From Pantanalinema sp. GBBB05 (lineage in GTDB: Bacteria; Cyanobacteriota; Cyanobacteriia; Leptolyngbyales; Leptolyngbyaceae), in contig VRZD01000010.1 of assembly GCA_016743235.1 (NCBI GenBank), forward strand, positions 62,001-126,000: DNA of 64,000 nucleotides, given 5' to 3'. Below, piece after piece: positions 8,366-17,614 of the stretch. The position numbers and the translations under genes were made by a program. The notes under the pieces are model-generated. The model ran no database searches, had not been told where the DNA came from, and saw nothing but the letters and a program-made list of their open reading frames with translations. Position 1 is the first letter of the stretch. The number at the start of each line of letters is the position of its first letter.

Positions 8366-9436
8366 TCACTGACGGAATTCCGGACAGGGCAAATTGAGAC
8401 TTTTAATGCCGTTAATTTGGGTCATGGCTGCGATCGCTTGTTTGTTCGCTTGACTGAAGGATTGCAGCTCGGCAGCATCCCAGGAATCGGCAACATACCG
8501 ACGATCGCATTCAGCCCAATTGGGGTCAAGTAACAACAGAATGTCATCGCTGCGGATCTGTTGGTTATCTTCGTTGTAAATCAGTTCCAGTTGAAAGTGA
8601 TAGACCAACGCCGTATAGAGAATTAATTCTGGAGAGCGGCGATTGACAAAATTCTGTCTGGACGGTGCTGCCAGGGTGAAGGTGAACCGATCGACATCAT
8701 TGCAATCCACGCATTGAGAAATCTTGATCATTTCTGTATGGATCGGATGGTGTGCTGCGGCTGATTGCACCGTCTGTTTTTGTTCAGACTGTAACTGGAA
8801 TGTTGAAGGCAACGAGACAGCATAGTTGAAACTGGGATTAACCTTACGGCTACGGCTAACCATCAGTCCTGGAGCAGCACAGGGAGCGGCAGCAAACTCG
8901 GCAAAATCATCTTCCACAACTGGAATAATCCAACTATTCAATATCCAAATGTGATGAAACTGAAAGTTCGCGGCTTTTAGAAACGCTACTTGATCGCCAA
9001 CATTCCGCACTTTTAGATCAATCACTGGATTCGCCGCTGTGCCTTCTAGGGAAACATCAACAATCCGAACCAGTGAGTCATTCACACTGGGTATTACCGC
9101 CGATTGCATAGCTCGATAGCCCGCTTTGGTCAGCCACTCTGTGACTTCCCGCCAATCTTTTAGCGTATTCAGCGATCGCTCCGTCAACACTTCCACATAC
9201 CGATATAACCCCCGGGACAAATCCACTCGTAATCCCCGAGGCTCTCGCTTCAGTTCGGTTGCTAGTTCATTCGGACCATAACCACACAATAACCCCTGCA
9301 AACAAGAGATTTCGAGCGGCGTTAAGGGTTTCGCTTTGCCCGTCAATTGTTGCTTGGCGATCGCCAAATCCCGATACAGAGTATCAAGATCCCATTCTGT
9401 AGCCGCTTGGGTAAAGGGTGCAGTCATCCGTGGCAT
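8366..9436 (-). CDS. Protein with N-terminal vMAP-type HTH domain
   Basis: About 356 residues. The N-terminal part (roughly 30-110) has the pattern LTPLEISCLQGLLCGYGPNELATELKREPRGLRVDL, then a helix with YRYVEVLT, which is the helix-turn-helix-like domain found at the N-terminus of cyanobacterial vWA-MoxR-associated proteins and many NACHT/WD40 signalling proteins. The remaining 250 residues are a beta-rich region of unknown type with no enzyme motif that I can see. The longest frame begins with TTG at 9448; ATG at 9436 or 9427 is more likely. It is divergent from the VIT-vWA gene at 9554, with about 115 bp between them, so shared regulation and a functional link are plausible. Confidence 0.7.
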   Translation of the reverse strand: MPRMTAPFTQAATEWDLDTLYRDLAIAKQQLTGKAKPLTPLEISCLQGLLCGYGPNELATELKREPRGLRVDLSRGLYRYVEVLTERSLNTLKDWREVTEWLTKAGYRAMQSAVIPSVNDSLVRIVDVSLEGTAANPVIDLKVRNVGDQVAFLKAANFQFHHIWILNSWIIPVVEDDFAEFAAAPCAAPGLMVSRSRKVNPSFNYAVSLPSTFQLQSEQKQTVQSAAAHHPIHTEMIKISQCVDCNDVDRFTFTLAAPSRQNFVNRRSPELILYTALVYHFQLELIYNEDNQQIRSDDILLLLDPNWAECDRRYVADSWDAAELQSFSQANKQAIAAMTQINGIKSLNLPCPEFRQ

Positions 9437-9553
9437 GGCTTCTGTCAATCAGGTTAGCCAATATCCTAACAAAACTCCTAATCATGGTTAGGTGATAGCC
9501 GAGGGTTGCTCCGGCTAGGGTGGTTGCAGATTCAAGAATTGAGTAATTGACCC

Positions 9554-11965
9554 ATGAAATTCCTTACACACTTCTGGGAGCAGCTAATGCCACGCACATC
9601 TTCTATGTCACCTACCCAGCCACGTCACCAAATTGGCGGCTTGTATGTTCAGATCGATGGGGAATCGCAAGCCTTGCCCTTAACCCATACGGAGGTTGCC
9701 GCCAAAATCGCCGGGAATTTATCGCGAGTAGAAGTCACCCAAACTTTTACCAATCCCTTTACCAAGCCATTGGAAGCCGTATATGTGTTTCCGCTACCGG
9801 ATCAAGCGGCTGTGGATGACATGGAAATCCGGATTGGCGATCGCACGATCAAAGGCAATATTAAAAAACGCGAGGAAGCCCAACAGATTTACGAGCAAGC
9901 TAAGCGAGAAGGACGCACGGCTGGCTTGTTGGAGCAAGAACGGGACAATGTATTTACTCAATCCCTGGCAAATATCTGTCCAGGTGAGCAAATTGATGTG
10001 ACAATTCGGTACACCGATTCCCTCAAGTTTGAGGCTGGGAACTACGAGTTTGTCTTTCCCATGGTCGTTGGTCCCCGATATATTCCAGGTCAAGCGATCG
10101 CAGGGACCCAGGATACCGATCGGGTCCCAGATGCCTCCCGCATTTCACCGCCTGTACTACCACCCGCCACTCGTTCTGGTCACGATATTGGTGTCACTGT
10201 TGAAATTAATCCCGGAGTGCCAATTACATCTGTAGAATCTACTTCCCATAAACTCAAGATTGAATATACCGATACATCTGTGCAAGTGCAATTAGCGGGG
10301 GGTGATACCATCCCCAACAAAGATCTGATTTTGCGCTATCAAGTAGCAGGCGACAATACTCAAGCCACGGTATTGCAGCAGGCAGACGATCGGGGTGGAC
10401 ATTTTGCCCTGTACCTGATTCCCGCCGTAGACTATCGCCCTGATCAGATTGTGGCGAAAGACTTAGTGTTTTTGATGGACTCATCAGGTTCGCAAGCGGG
10501 CGATCCGATCGCAAAATCGAAAGAATTAATGCGGCGGTTCATCAATGGCTTAAATCCAGATGACACTTTTACCATCATTAATTTTGCCAATTCAGTCAGC
10601 TATCTCTCCCGTACACCATTAACCAACACTGAAGCCAACCGAACTGCCGCGTTACATTACATTAACCAAATTCAAGCCTGCGGCGGTACCGAAATGCTGG
10701 GTGGGATTCAGGCGGTGATGAATGTCCCTGCTGCGCCTGCCGGACGAATTCGTAGCCTGGTGATTCTGACCGATGGCTACATTGGCAACGAGACCGAAAT
10801 TCTGGCAAAAGTGCAACGGCAATTACCTGCCGGAAATCGATTCTATAGTTTCGGTGTGGGTAGTTCGGTCAATCGCTTTTTACTGGAACGGTTAGCGGAA
10901 GTAGGTCGTGGCATCTGTCGAGTCGTACGGCAGGATGAACCGACTGCAAGCGTCGCTGAGAAGTTCTTCCAGCAGATCAATAATCCTGTGTTGACTAATA
11001 TCCAAGTCACCTGGGTTGGTAATGGTGATAAGCCAGTCATTTATCCGGCTCATCCGCCCGATTTGTTTGCAGCTCAACCTTTAGTTCTATTTGGACGCAA
11101 GCTCGATCGCCAGCCAGGAACCTTACAAATTACTGGAACAACGGCAGGGGGACAAGTTTATCGACAACAGTTTAATCTCACCTTTGATGCGGCTGGTAAT
11201 CCCGCAGTAGCGCAACTCTGGGGTCGATCGCGGATCAAAGAGTTGATGAATCAAATGTTCCAGATGGAAACCAAAGACAAAGTAGCGGCTGTGACGGAAA
11301 CGGCATTAACCTATCAATTGCTCTCGCAATACACAGCATTCGTCGCCGTCAGTGATGATGTCCGGGTTGATCCGAATGCCCCATCGATCGCGGTATCAGT
11401 GCCTGTAGAGATGCCAGAAGGAGTCAGTCATCAAGGTATATTTGGGGCTGGAGCTGTTATGGGTAGCGTACCAAGGACAGCTATGCGAGTCTCTGCTCCT
11501 CCTGGTTTTGGACGATCGCAACCTCTTCCAGCCTCTGCCTCGATCGCTGATGAGTTCGATGATAGTGATGAGAGCAATTCCTATTTAATGTCGCCCGCAG
11601 CCATCGGCTCATCCTGGTCAGAGGAACCTGCCGGATTTTCCGATCGCGGGTTGGAGTTCGAGCAAGTTCGGAAGAGTCATTCTCAGCCTATCCAGATCAT
11701 CAGTGCTATCGGTTTAGATGAAGCGGCGATCGCGAATCTCACTCAACATCTCCAAAGCCTGCAATTCAATCCTGGTTTCAGTGGCTTAATTGTGTTTGAA
11801 TTCACTATCAAACAAGGACGTGTACTGAACGTAGTTTTAGATGAACAAACCTCCACGCTACAGGATGTTGATGTGATTCAGGCGATCAAACGATCGTTGC
11901 TTGCCTGGTTAGTTCCGCGATCGCTGATGGGTCAGGTGGTTCTCACCTTAAAGGTGCAATCCTAA
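9554..11965 (+). CDS. VIT and von Willebrand factor type A domain protein
   Basis: An 803-residue protein. The N-terminal VIT domain (about 30-160) shows VAAKIAGNLSRVEVTQTFTNPF, AVYVFPLPDQAAVDDMEI and the EEAQQIYEQAKREG helix. A vWA domain follows (about 295-470), with the metal-site motif DLVFLMDSSGSQ (DxSxS) and later NLN... TIINFAN and LTDGYIGNE. A proline/serine-rich linker (about 610-720) leads to a C-terminal 80-residue domain resembling the TonB C-terminal fold (FNPGFSGLIVFEFTIKQGRVLNVVL). There is no signal peptide. Proteins of this build are common in cyanobacteria and thought to mediate metal-dependent protein contacts; their role is not established. ATG at 9554 is the first start of the frame. 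Confidence 0.88.
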   Translation: MKFLTHFWEQLMPRTSSMSPTQPRHQIGGLYVQIDGESQALPLTHTEVAAKIAGNLSRVEVTQTFTNPFTKPLEAVYVFPLPDQAAVDDMEIRIGDRTIKGNIKKREEAQQIYEQAKREGRTAGLLEQERDNVFTQSLANICPGEQIDVTIRYTDSLKFEAGNYEFVFPMVVGPRYIPGQAIAGTQDTDRVPDASRISPPVLPPATRSGHDIGVTVEINPGVPITSVESTSHKLKIEYTDTSVQVQLAGGDTIPNKDLILRYQVAGDNTQATVLQQADDRGGHFALYLIPAVDYRPDQIVAKDLVFLMDSSGSQAGDPIAKSKELMRRFINGLNPDDTFTIINFANSVSYLSRTPLTNTEANRTAALHYINQIQACGGTEMLGGIQAVMNVPAAPAGRIRSLVILTDGYIGNETEILAKVQRQLPAGNRFYSFGVGSSVNRFLLERLAEVGRGICRVVRQDEPTASVAEKFFQQINNPVLTNIQVTWVGNGDKPVIYPAHPPDLFAAQPLVLFGRKLDRQPGTLQITGTTAGGQVYRQQFNLTFDAAGNPAVAQLWGRSRIKELMNQMFQMETKDKVAAVTETALTYQLLSQYTAFVAVSDDVRVDPNAPSIAVSVPVEMPEGVSHQGIFGAGAVMGSVPRTAMRVSAPPGFGRSQPLPASASIADEFDDSDESNSYLMSPAAIGSSWSEEPAGFSDRGLEFEQVRKSHSQPIQIISAIGLDEAAIANLTQHLQSLQFNPGFSGLIVFEFTIKQGRVLNVVLDEQTSTLQDVDVIQAIKRSLLAWLVPRSLMGQVVLTLKVQS

Positions 11966-11992
11966 TTACACTGCCACCAACGACTTGCAATT

Positions 11993-12024
11993 AATTAGCC
12001 CAGGAAATCAATTCTGGGCTAATT
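11993..12024. terminator. Bidirectional terminator between convergent genes
   Basis: Perfect 11-bp dyad AATTAGCCCAG / CTGGGCTAATT (11993-12003 and 12014-12024) with a 10-base loop, extended by two G-T pairs and two A-T pairs outside. It lies 27 bp after the stop of the VIT-vWA gene and 11 bp before the end of the convergent gene, so it can serve both. The flanking U-tract is weak on either strand. Confidence 0.65.
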
Positions 12025-12035
12025 GGTTTGATACT

Positions 12036-12809
12036 TCATTGCAGAAGGTTGTCTAGATCGCGTTGGGTTTGGCGATCGTCTGGACAGTCAGTCACGATGC
12101 CGAGGGGACATGTAGCAGGGACTCTTACCCATCTTCTAGTTTCAAACCAACCGAACTCTGGGGTATCTAAGGTCATGCCCGATTCAAAGGGTAGAACGTG
12201 AATGAGATAGCCGATCCAGTGAACGGGTTGATGGTGAATGGCGAGTTGTCCAGATTTGATTGCGGCGGAGATCGAGGGGGCATCCGGAAAATCTTCGTCA
12301 TCGAGCATTGTCACAGCCCAGGTTGGTAGTGGCTCTCCAGGATGGTCTTGCTGGAACCAAGGCAAAAGTTTGGGAAATGGCAAATCTTTGCAGAAGTCAC
12401 TCAGCCAGATGGCTCCATTCATACTATGTAAATAGGTATAGAAGCTAACTTGATAATCACCAGGAGGCACAGTAATTTCTTTGACATATTCTGTTTCTCC
12501 CTGCTCCTGCCATTCTGCTAAACAGTCTGGATCAAAGCCACTACTGATTAGAATTTTGCCATCATTGGTGTTAATTCGCCATTGCACTCGTCCGACCCAT
12601 TCCGCCGTTTCAGCTTCCGTTAACGGTTCATTTGCTACGATCCGAACGACGCTATAATCATCGCCTTCAATCCCAAATAAAGCGGCTGAAAATGCCTGCA
12701 CAAATTGATCATCCTGGTTGCGATCGTCTTGAATGATCTCGTCTAATGCTCCTGCTGCTACCACACTCCAACCGCCAGCATCATTAACAATATAAACATC
12801 ACGTCGCAT
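12036..12809 (-). CDS. Hypothetical acidic cytosolic protein
   Basis: A 257-residue acidic protein with no signal peptide or membrane segment, which I do not recognise. It begins MRRDVYIVNDAGGWSVVAAG, has many Asp/Glu/Trp residues, and contains VPPGDYQVSFYTYLHSMNG and WIGYLIHVLPF. The regularity suggests a globular alpha/beta protein; some immunity-like and SMI1-type cyanobacterial proteins have a similar look, but no motif proves it. ATG at 12809 has no strong ribosome-binding site. It stands alone: the convergent VIT-vWA gene ends 71 bp away, and the GmrSD-like gene starts in the other direction about 290 bp upstream. Confidence 0.6.
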   Translation of the reverse strand: MRRDVYIVNDAGGWSVVAAGALDEIIQDDRNQDDQFVQAFSAALFGIEGDDYSVVRIVANEPLTEAETAEWVGRVQWRINTNDGKILISSGFDPDCLAEWQEQGETEYVKEITVPPGDYQVSFYTYLHSMNGAIWLSDFCKDLPFPKLLPWFQQDHPGEPLPTWAVTMLDDEDFPDAPSISAAIKSGQLAIHHQPVHWIGYLIHVLPFESGMTLDTPEFGWFETRRWVRVPATCPLGIVTDCPDDRQTQRDLDNLLQ

Positions 12810-13101
12810 AGGGCATTCCTGTTTGAGAATGACTTAAGTCCAGTATGCAGTTCTTTTTATTTAACCGCATTAAATCTATCAGTTAGCAACAAGATTTGTA
12901 GAAATGCGATCGAGTATCATTCTTTATAAGACTAGTGGCGTTAAGCCCAAAAATAACAGTGTAATATATTTTCATTTTCAGATTAAGCCGTTTAATCTCT
13001 CAATCCCTGGGGTATTCTAATAGTGGATTGTCTTATTAGACAATTTGTCTATTTTTATTATTTACCCAAATTCTTCATTCTCTTTCAGGAAGTTGAAATC
13101 T

Positions 13102-14787
13102 ATGTCAGCAAGCATTCACGCTATTGAGAGGACTCTAGCCAAAGTTTTTAGTGATGACTATGTATTTTCCATCCCTGCCTATCAACGCCCTTATGCTTGG
13201 ACAAGAGAGCAGGCAAGTGAATTATTGACTGATCTACTAGCTTTTCTAGGTAATACATCCGAAGCTATATCCGAAGTAAATCCTTACTTCTTAGGAAGCA
13301 TCGTTTTAATTAAGCCAGATGATATTCCCGATGCTGACGTGGTTGATGGGCAACAGCGTTTGACTACTTTGACAATTCTAATAGCAGTTTTACGTACCTT
13401 AATGAATCCTGAAAAGGCATCAGCAATTAAAAAATTCATTTATCAAGAGGGTAATATATTTGAAGGTAGAAATGACCGTTATCGACTTAAGTTAAGGGTA
13501 AAAGATGAGGAGTTTTTTCGTAAATATATCCAGAGTGGAGATAGCTTAGAACATCTTCTAAATTTAGATGCTTCACAATTGACGGATAGCCAAAGAAACA
13601 TTCAAGCAAATACAAAATATTTTATTGAAGAACTAAAACAAATTCCTGAACACCACCTTGAACGATTTGTTCAGTACCTGTTAACACGTTGTTTCTTAGT
13701 TATTGTTTCTACGCCTGATATTGACTCTGCCTATCGGATCTTTTCTGTTCTGAATTCCCGTGGTTTAGACTTAAGTTTAACTGATTTACTCAAGTCAGAA
13801 ATTATTGGAGCTATTAAAGAACCATCGCAACAGGAACGGTATACGCAGATTTGGGAGGATGAGGAAGAAGATTTAGGGCGAGATACATTCCAAGAGTTAT
13901 TTGCCCATATTCGCATGATTTACCGTAAGGCAAAACTACGAGAAACCGCTTTGAATGAATTTCGTAAACATATCCAGCCACAAAACGAACCACAGAAATT
14001 TATTGATGAGGTTCTCAAACCATATTCAGATGCTTTGGAAATTATTAAAACAGCTAACTATCAAAGTCAGCATCATGCTGAACCGATTAATGCTTTATTC
14101 CGATGGTTGAATAAGATTGATAACGTAGATTGGATTCCGCCTGCGATTCTATATTTTTCTAAACATAGCCATACTCCTGATCAACTCAAACAATTTTTTA
14201 CGGATCTAGAACGATTAGCTGCTGGCTTGATGATTTTGCGGGCTGATATTAACGATCGCATCAATCGATATGCAAAGCTTCTCACTGCGATCGAGCAAAA
14301 TATTGATTTATCTGCCCCTGATTCTCCATTGCAATTAACGGCTCAAGAAATTGAGCAAATTATTCAAACGCTTGATGGAGATCTATATTTAATGAAACGT
14401 ATCAGACTCTATGTTCTCTTGCGATTAGATGCAGCTTTATCTCAAGGAGAAGCGAGTTATGATTACTCGGTAATTACGATCGAGCACGTCCTCCCTCAAA
14501 ATCCCAAGCAGGGAAGCATATGGTTACAATGGTTCCCGAATGAGGAAGAACGCCTGAAATCTGTGCATCGGATTGGTAACTTATTGTTACTATCTCAACG
14601 GAAAAATTCTGAGGCACAAAATTACGAGTTTGACCGAAAAAAGACAGCGTATTTCAAAACCAAATCAGGTGTTTCATCATTTGCCTTAACGACTCAAGTT
14701 TTGCAGGAATCTGAATGGACTCCAGAAGTCATTAACCAACGTCAAACCAATTCTTTGCAAGCTCTAAAGACAGTTTGGCGATTGTAG
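13102..14787 (+). CDS. GmrSD-like DUF262/DUF1524 nuclease
   Basis: A 561-residue single-chain protein combining DUF262 (GmrS-like, nucleotide-using ParB/Srx fold) and DUF1524 (GmrD-like HNH nuclease). DUF262 shows IPAYQRPYAW (24-33) and VVDGQQRLTTL (80-90), the signature DGQQR. The HNH part has TIEHVLPQNP (His462), then HRIGNLLLL (His489) and the NSEAQNYEFDRKKTAYF tail. GmrSD enzymes are type IV restriction systems against modified phage DNA; family members also act in other defence systems. AGGAAG lies 8 bases before ATG 13102, favouring it over a start at 13045. The gene is AT-rich and almost lacks HIP1 sites, unlike its neighbours, suggesting acquisition by transfer. Confidence 0.9.
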   Translation: MSASIHAIERTLAKVFSDDYVFSIPAYQRPYAWTREQASELLTDLLAFLGNTSEAISEVNPYFLGSIVLIKPDDIPDADVVDGQQRLTTLTILIAVLRTLMNPEKASAIKKFIYQEGNIFEGRNDRYRLKLRVKDEEFFRKYIQSGDSLEHLLNLDASQLTDSQRNIQANTKYFIEELKQIPEHHLERFVQYLLTRCFLVIVSTPDIDSAYRIFSVLNSRGLDLSLTDLLKSEIIGAIKEPSQQERYTQIWEDEEEDLGRDTFQELFAHIRMIYRKAKLRETALNEFRKHIQPQNEPQKFIDEVLKPYSDALEIIKTANYQSQHHAEPINALFRWLNKIDNVDWIPPAILYFSKHSHTPDQLKQFFTDLERLAAGLMILRADINDRINRYAKLLTAIEQNIDLSAPDSPLQLTAQEIEQIIQTLDGDLYLMKRIRLYVLLRLDAALSQGEASYDYSVITIEHVLPQNPKQGSIWLQWFPNEEERLKSVHRIGNLLLLSQRKNSEAQNYEFDRKKTAYFKTKSGVSSFALTTQVLQESEWTPEVINQRQTNSLQALKTVWRL

Positions 14788-14801
14788 TGAAATGAGGGTC
14801 T

Positions 14802-15833
14802 TCAATCAATCAGAGATTTGACTAGCTTCTCAATAAAATTCTGATTCCAGGGCGACAGGTCTTGAGCTAATTCAGTCGCTATCTTTGCTAGCCGTGGCTG
14901 TTGAGCCTGTGCCAGTAGCAAATTTTCCCAGGTGAGTTTTGTCATGACTTGAGCCACCCCTAACGATTCCAACGCATAGCCAGTGAGTTGTTGTTCCAAA
15001 TGACGCGGCAGAATTAATTGCGGTACTCCTGTTAGTAAACAGGCGATCGTCGTCGTTAAACCTCCATGATGAATTGCCCAATTAGTTTGTGGCAAAATCT
15101 CCTCCAGGGGTTTGAACTCACACTGAGGTTGCAACGTTTCCCGAATTAACGGATAGGCAGAATATTTCTGTTCCAAATATGCCCAAGATCCGGTTTTAGC
15201 CGCCGAATTTCCGGCTGGCAACGGCGCAATATGTACACTGACATACTGCGGATTGGTGCGCCAAGCATAATAACAATCCAGTTGTGGCAAGCTAAAAATA
15301 AAACTACGATCGCCATTCAATGCTTGTCCCAATGGCACATCCAGCGGCATCACAGCCCGTACCGTATCACTCACCTTTGCCTGTCGTTGTTCCGACTCCA
15401 GGGGTGCCGGAAACCGAAACTGGGGAAACTCCTCCACCGGGGGTGGTACGGCAAAGTGACTACCCACAACGATCGTCCGCACCCGGCCTCTCGCGGCTAA
15501 CACTAACCCCGGTGCATGATCCGTAATTACCAAATCGGGTTGTACCGTAGTCAGAATTTCGTGCCATGCCGCTAAATGTTGACCAAGCAAAGTCGGCTGA
15601 TCAAACCCAAAAGTCGCCAGAATATCCGCAAACGTGTAAGATTCCGTGCGCCCAGAAAATTGCAGTCGAGGCGCTAATAGACTTTGCCAGGGAAACTTCA
15701 TGCCCTTCAAGGTGTAGGACTTCAGGGCAAAGATCGGCACATAACCATATCTCTGAAGCTCTTGAGCGATCGCCGCTAACCGTTGAATATGCCCCTGTCC
15801 GGCTCCCAGTTCCCAACCCAGTAACACTTTCAT
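14802..15833 (-). CDS. GT1-like glycosyltransferase
   Basis: About 343 residues from ATG 15833. MKVLLGWELGAGQGHIQRLAAIAQEL is the N-terminal donor/acceptor-binding glycine loop of UGT/MGT-type glycosyltransferases, and the C-terminal half has HHGGLTTTIACLLTGVPQLILPRHLEQQLTGYALESLGVA, the sugar-nucleotide-binding signature HGG...P...QQ. The longer frame (to 16010) adds 59 residues that overlap the start of the divergent kinase and have no family similarity, so the shorter start is used. Acceptor and sugar are unknown; cyanobacterial homologues act on lipids, carotenoids or small metabolites. It converges on the GmrSD-like gene with 14 bp between stops. Confidence 0.82.
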   Translation of the reverse strand: MKVLLGWELGAGQGHIQRLAAIAQELQRYGYVPIFALKSYTLKGMKFPWQSLLAPRLQFSGRTESYTFADILATFGFDQPTLLGQHLAAWHEILTTVQPDLVITDHAPGLVLAARGRVRTIVVGSHFAVPPPVEEFPQFRFPAPLESEQRQAKVSDTVRAVMPLDVPLGQALNGDRSFIFSLPQLDCYYAWRTNPQYVSVHIAPLPAGNSAAKTGSWAYLEQKYSAYPLIRETLQPQCEFKPLEEILPQTNWAIHHGGLTTTIACLLTGVPQLILPRHLEQQLTGYALESLGVAQVMTKLTWENLLLAQAQQPRLAKIATELAQDLSPWNQNFIEKLVKSLID

Positions 15834-15994
15834 GGCGATGGTACGATCGTGGATAGACTCAATGTGCCCGAATGTATCCCCGAAGTATCTGAAGCCAACA
15901 TTTCGCAAAGTGGTATGACATACAGTAGCAGGCAGTGATCGGGCTATGTCAAAATTGAGGGCAATCAATCGCTCCCACCAAACTATAAAAACTG

Positions 15995-17533
15995 ATGCTG
16001 GGCGCAACACTGGTCGATCGTTATCACATCGTGCGTCACCTGGGTCGTGGGGGATTTGGGCAGACGTACATTGCTGAAGATTTGCAATTGCCGGGGAAGC
16101 CGCTCTGTGTGGTCAAGCAGCTGAAACCGAAAGAAAGCGATCGGGTCAGCTTGGATATGGCACGGCGCTTTTTCGACCAGGAAGCTGAGGTGCTCTATAA
16201 ATTGGGCACTCATGACCAGATTCCTGAACTCCTGGCACACTTTGAAGAGAATCAAGAATTTTACCTGGTACAGGAGTACATTGATGGGGATGATCTCAGC
16301 CATGAAATCACCTCTGGCAAGCGCTGGAGTGAACCGCAGGTAATCGAGCTGTTGCGAGAAACTCTCGAAATTCTCGTGTTTGTCCATCAACATAATGTGA
16401 TTCATCGGGACATTAAGCCAGAAAATCTGATCCGCCGTAAAACCGACCAGAAACTGTTTCTGATCGATTTTGGTGCCGTTAAGCAACTCCGTGTCCAGAC
16501 TGTGGATGCCCAAGGACACACTAGCTACACCGTGATGATTGGCTCTCAAGGGTATATGCCGAATGAGCAACTGGCAGGCAAACCCCGCCTTAGTAGTGAT
16601 ATTTATGCGGTCGGGATTATTGGGATTCAGGCGCTAACTGGCTTAAGTATCAGTCAACTGAAAGAAGATGCCCAGACGGGGGAACTGTTATGGCGGGATA
16701 TGGCTCAGGTCAGTTCGCAATTGGCAGAAATCTTAGAGAAAATGGTGCGTTATGACTTTCGGCAGCGCTATCAATCGGCAGCAGCTGCATTACAAGCCTT
16801 AACCGTATTTACCCCTCTGCCATCGGCAGCCACGATCGCTCCAAAAACGACGATCGTTCCAAAAAACACTGTGATTGCGTCAACGAACCCGCAGACTACG
16901 CCACGCTCTGTTGCAGCTCCACCAGCAGGAAAAGTGGCTCCATCCCATCTGGAACTACCCCCTGTGCATCCCTTCGACACTCCCAGTCCCACGTCGAGGA
17001 TGATCCTCCAAGTGGTGATGTTTTGCTTAGGGATTGCGATCGTGTTCACTTTAGCGACCCTGAACCGTCCAGCTAAACGTCAGGTCACTCAACCAAGCCC
17101 CAGTGCATCACCAACAACGACTCCGGACTCCACCGGCATAACTAATCCAGTGACTTCACCATCACCTCCACCAGCAGTTGTTGTCTCACCAGTGGCCTCA
17201 TCTCCTCCAGTTCTTCCAGTTAATCCCCCACCCACCTCTGCTCCTACACCGGTCTCATCAGGGCAGCCTGAACCTACTCCCACAGCTTCGGGTGACCTCA
17301 ACTCATTCGATCGCTTACCCTCTCAACTAGAACGATTTGAGACGATCGTCAATCGGGCAACCGAGTTGGCGCGATCGCCAGAGGACTGGGAAGTGATTGT
17401 GGGACAGTACGAGATTATGATTAGTAGCTTAAAAACATTGCCAGTCTCCAGCCCAGATTACGACCTGGCACAACAAAAAATTCAGGAATATGAGCTAAAG
17501 CGGACGAACGCTCAACAGCAGAGAAGTCGTTGA
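15995..17533 (+). CDS. Membrane-anchored Ser/Thr protein kinase
   Basis: A 512-residue Hanks-type kinase. The kinase domain (about 8-270) shows the Gly loop GRGGFG (17-22), the ATP lysine in CVVKQ (Lys41), HRDIKPEN (137-144), and DFGAVKQ (Asp158). After an Ala/Thr/Pro-rich linker a single membrane helix lies at about 336-356 (MILQVVMFCLGIAIVF), then a long Pro/Ser/Thr-rich stretch (about 365-430) and a charged helical tail. The tail is presumably extracytoplasmic. Substrates are unknown. It is divergent from the glycosyltransferase gene (161 bp) and followed 81 bp later by a second kinase with a very similar catalytic domain. Confidence 0.93.
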   Translation: MLGATLVDRYHIVRHLGRGGFGQTYIAEDLQLPGKPLCVVKQLKPKESDRVSLDMARRFFDQEAEVLYKLGTHDQIPELLAHFEENQEFYLVQEYIDGDDLSHEITSGKRWSEPQVIELLRETLEILVFVHQHNVIHRDIKPENLIRRKTDQKLFLIDFGAVKQLRVQTVDAQGHTSYTVMIGSQGYMPNEQLAGKPRLSSDIYAVGIIGIQALTGLSISQLKEDAQTGELLWRDMAQVSSQLAEILEKMVRYDFRQRYQSAAAALQALTVFTPLPSAATIAPKTTIVPKNTVIASTNPQTTPRSVAAPPAGKVAPSHLELPPVHPFDTPSPTSRMILQVVMFCLGIAIVFTLATLNRPAKRQVTQPSPSASPTTTPDSTGITNPVTSPSPPPAVVVSPVASSPPVLPVNPPPTSAPTPVSSGQPEPTPTASGDLNSFDRLPSQLERFETIVNRATELARSPEDWEVIVGQYEIMISSLKTLPVSSPDYDLAQQKIQEYELKRTNAQQQRSR

Positions 17534-17614
17534 TTTACAGATAATTCTAGAAAACAGCCAGAACAGTGGTAATCCATCTTTCCCATCGGGGTAATTTAAG
17601 GATGTGGATGTGGT

